Source: Rotaria sp. Silwood1 (Eukaryota; Rotifera; Eurotatoria; Philodinida; Philodinidae). Taken from it: 64,000 nucleotides of DNA. Within the stretch, counting starts at the first letter, position 1, and each line of letters begins with the position of its first letter. The notes beneath the pieces are model-generated. The model ran no database searches. It was given only the letters and a program-made list of their open reading frames with translations, and was not told the DNA's origin. A program made the translations under genes and the position numbers. Positions 61,560 through 64,000 of this stretch are shown piece after piece. The stretch spans positions 214,553-278,552 of the forward strand of contig CAJNOP010000001.1 in the NCBI GenBank assembly GCA_905250075.1, read 5' to 3'.

Positions 61560-64000
61560 AACCAAGTCCAATGATTATCAATCAGTTGAATAAGTAACCT
61601 AATTAATTCAAATTAAATGTTTTGTATAGAATGGCTTGTATTTGAGCTAGATTCTTTTCGATTATGAATTCATTAGGCGAAAATGGACTGATTCGTTGAC
61701 ACACCATTTAATTTAAGCCGGATTATTACATGGATTCTTTTCAACCGATAATCATTCGAGACTAGAATTCTTTAAATGATGATAAGTGCAGATTTATCAT
61801 TTCGGCAAGAAACCAAAATGGGACTACTCATATTACTAACAGTGTCAGTAACATAATTCATTCGATGTTTTAAAAAATTTGTTCTCATGAAAAAATTAAT
61901 AAAGAAGAAAAAAATCTTTCTAGAATATGTTTGACATAATCGTACAGTTAGATTAAACATATCATTCTTTAATATATGCATTAAAAAGAAACTTTGAATG
62001 ATGAAATAGATATATTCAATCGATGTAATTTTATGCATTGGATAAAAAAAGCATTTATATGACATCTCTTTGATTATAATGTTCAATCGAATTGATAAAA
62101 TTCATATACATCAATGATTATATCTATATCATCCTTCGAAATCATATTTTCGATGTTAAAAATAATGAAAATTATAAAGATTTATTCTTTTGTATTGTAT
62201 TTTCGACTGGTTGAACATTCAAAACAACAAAGAAAATCGCATATAATTAAACTTACCTATCAGTGCTAAAAGCTGAATAATCAGATAATCTAAAACTGTC
62301 AAAAACAGCTCTCCATCAAATTAATAATTCATTCGAAAACGATCCCATTTTTTTCTAATAGATACGCACAGCATATTCTATGCTATCATTCTTATCTACA
62401 TATCATCGATGTTTATGGCGGTTGAAAACCTGCCGCAGTCTTAGAGGAGGCAAGATGATTCCGACGCAATGAACAATATAAAAAATTTGCTGCTTCCACG
62501 ATGATCTCCGAGAAACTCTTCGAACATCTTTTTTCGTCACTATGCTAAATTATTACAGTTAGATAGAATCCATTAGACTCATCACGATTCTGACTATTGG
62601 TCTTATAGACACTTCAATCAAATGTTAAGTCATACAATTTTACAATCTTTTAAAAAATAGAAGCTGCAACTGTTATGGTAATATTTTTGAAACATCTCGA
62701 CTACACATCAAAGCTACCAACAGGTCACTGCTTTTCAGCCTGACCTTGCCTGCAGGCCAAACTAGGCGAACTAATGTTTCAGACTTTTTATTATTATGAA
62801 ATTTACAAATTAGCATTAATCCATTGTATACGTTTCAATTTGTGATCCGACTTGTTTTCATGAGAGCAATAGAATGTAGTATGCCAATTCTCAACTAAGA
62901 GCATTCATGAATCAATTTTAAGATCGGTTTTATGAAAATCTTTGACACATGAATATGGACCTAAGTTCTGAAATGAAACACTTTCAAACATGTAGCCAAA
63001 CAAGTAGATGTTGAAATTTATGTGGAGATATTCGAATTTTTTTGAAATAAAGTTATAACTGCGTAGATATGAAAAGTATCGATTATCTTGAATACTTGCT
63101 GACATGTAAGGTATCTTCAATCTCAAATTTGTACGAATGAGAACTTCTGAAAATTAGCTTAAAACTTTCTACTAATCTTACGGTTTGATGACTTTTATTC
63201 ACACATTAATTTTACGAGCGGACAAGACTTAATTCTTCATCATTTTCATTAAACGAAACTCTGAATTCGATTCTAGTTTGGACCAGTTCTTGGAACCATG
63301 AAACTCTTTAATTGAGTAACGCGATCTTGCTTAGTATAAGATTGAATAAGTAAGAAGAATTTTAAATAGTTTTTTGGCACAAAAAGTGCTAGAAATAATT
63401 GTAGTAGTGTATCATCAAAGGAGAATATTCAAAAAGAGATTGAAAAATTCTAAATGTCCGAGAACTCAAAGTTAATAGTAACAAACACGGTCAAAAAACC
63501 TTATAAAACGTATAAAAACATTGATTTGATTTGACTTGATGATTAACAGAAAATATCAGAGGCAATCATCATCGACTCGTGAAGTCGCCTTATTCTTAGA
63601 ATTGAATACTGTAAATGTTAGTATTAAATCATACTCAAGCTAAAAATTTTAGCCTGACCTGGACTGTAGACCAGGTCAAAACTTTTCTAGCCTGATCAGG
63701 CCAGGCGAAAATTTAAAAATTCAGCCTGGTCTGCTACACATTCATTATAGTGGAAATGAACGAACTATTACAGACAATTAAATCCAACATCCTTCAAAAC
63801 TAAAACAAGAGTAAATATTATTTTTTCTTTTAACACTTGAAAAACCATTTCTTTAAAAATCTATTTAATTCATCACATATAACAAACTAATACAAATATA
63901 TACAGGTTCTTGTTTATTTCATTTTCTTTCCAATCTCTCTTTCTTCGTTAGTAAAGCACATAATGATGACGACTGTTTAAGCAGAAAAGCACAAGGTACA
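61560..64000. other. Intergenic, repeat-bearing
   Basis: No gene is recognised. AGCCTGACC / GGCCAGGC-type blocks occur at about 62738-62775 and 63650-63735. The second contains the short hairpin GACCTGG-ACTGTAGA-CCAGGTC and three related CAGCCTG or TAGCCTG steps, like ends of another small transposon family. Confidence 0.45.

Overview
This window is nuclear DNA from a small-genome invertebrate animal. It is AT-rich, its genes carry many short introns (about 50-85 bp, GT..AG), and every recognisable gene is metazoan: a FEZ-family zinc-finger factor, a polycystin-1-like receptor/channel and a LOXHD1-like PLAT-repeat protein. Interstitial TGTGGG-type motifs (the telomere unit reported for the bdelloid Adineta) and abundant small foldback elements make a bdelloid rotifer the best guess. 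That assignment is inference; no rRNA or other marker gene is present.

Layout. 1-10.3 kb is repeat-rich with no intact gene. It holds a decayed 34-bp tandem array, a 131-bp palindrome, a broken minus-strand ADP-ribosylglycohydrolase, a 1955-bp hAT-type element with a perfect 8-bp target duplication, and a second large inverted-repeat element. 10.7-11.7 kb is a complete two-exon gene for a 71-residue Gly/Tyr-rich peptide. 15.4-16.8 kb is the FEZ-like factor (five exons, plus strand). 17.9-36.9 kb (minus) is a polycystin-1-like gene reconstructed here as 25 in-phase exons, 2328 residues. 38.3-51.4 kb (minus) is a LOXHD1-like gene in which I count 17 PLAT repeats. 54.1-55.4 kb (plus) is a four-exon gene of unknown function. 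58.1-58.9 kb (minus) is an intronless SAM-dependent methyltransferase, divergent from a three-exon type II membrane, glycosyltransferase-like gene at 59.1-60.5 kb. 61.0-61.2 kb is a textbook hAT MITE. The rest to 64 kb shows only repeats.

How parts relate. The two PLAT-containing minus-strand genes stand in tandem about 1.4 kb apart. LOXHD1-type proteins and polycystins are both linked to ciliary or stereociliary membranes in other animals, so the pair is suggestive but not proven to work together. Large introns of both genes carry the same kinds of decayed repeats as the intergenic DNA. A family of GT-rich imperfect hairpins recurs at least six times, and one of them is the insertion target of the hAT element. 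Exon joins were checked by reading phase by hand; no transcript evidence was available.
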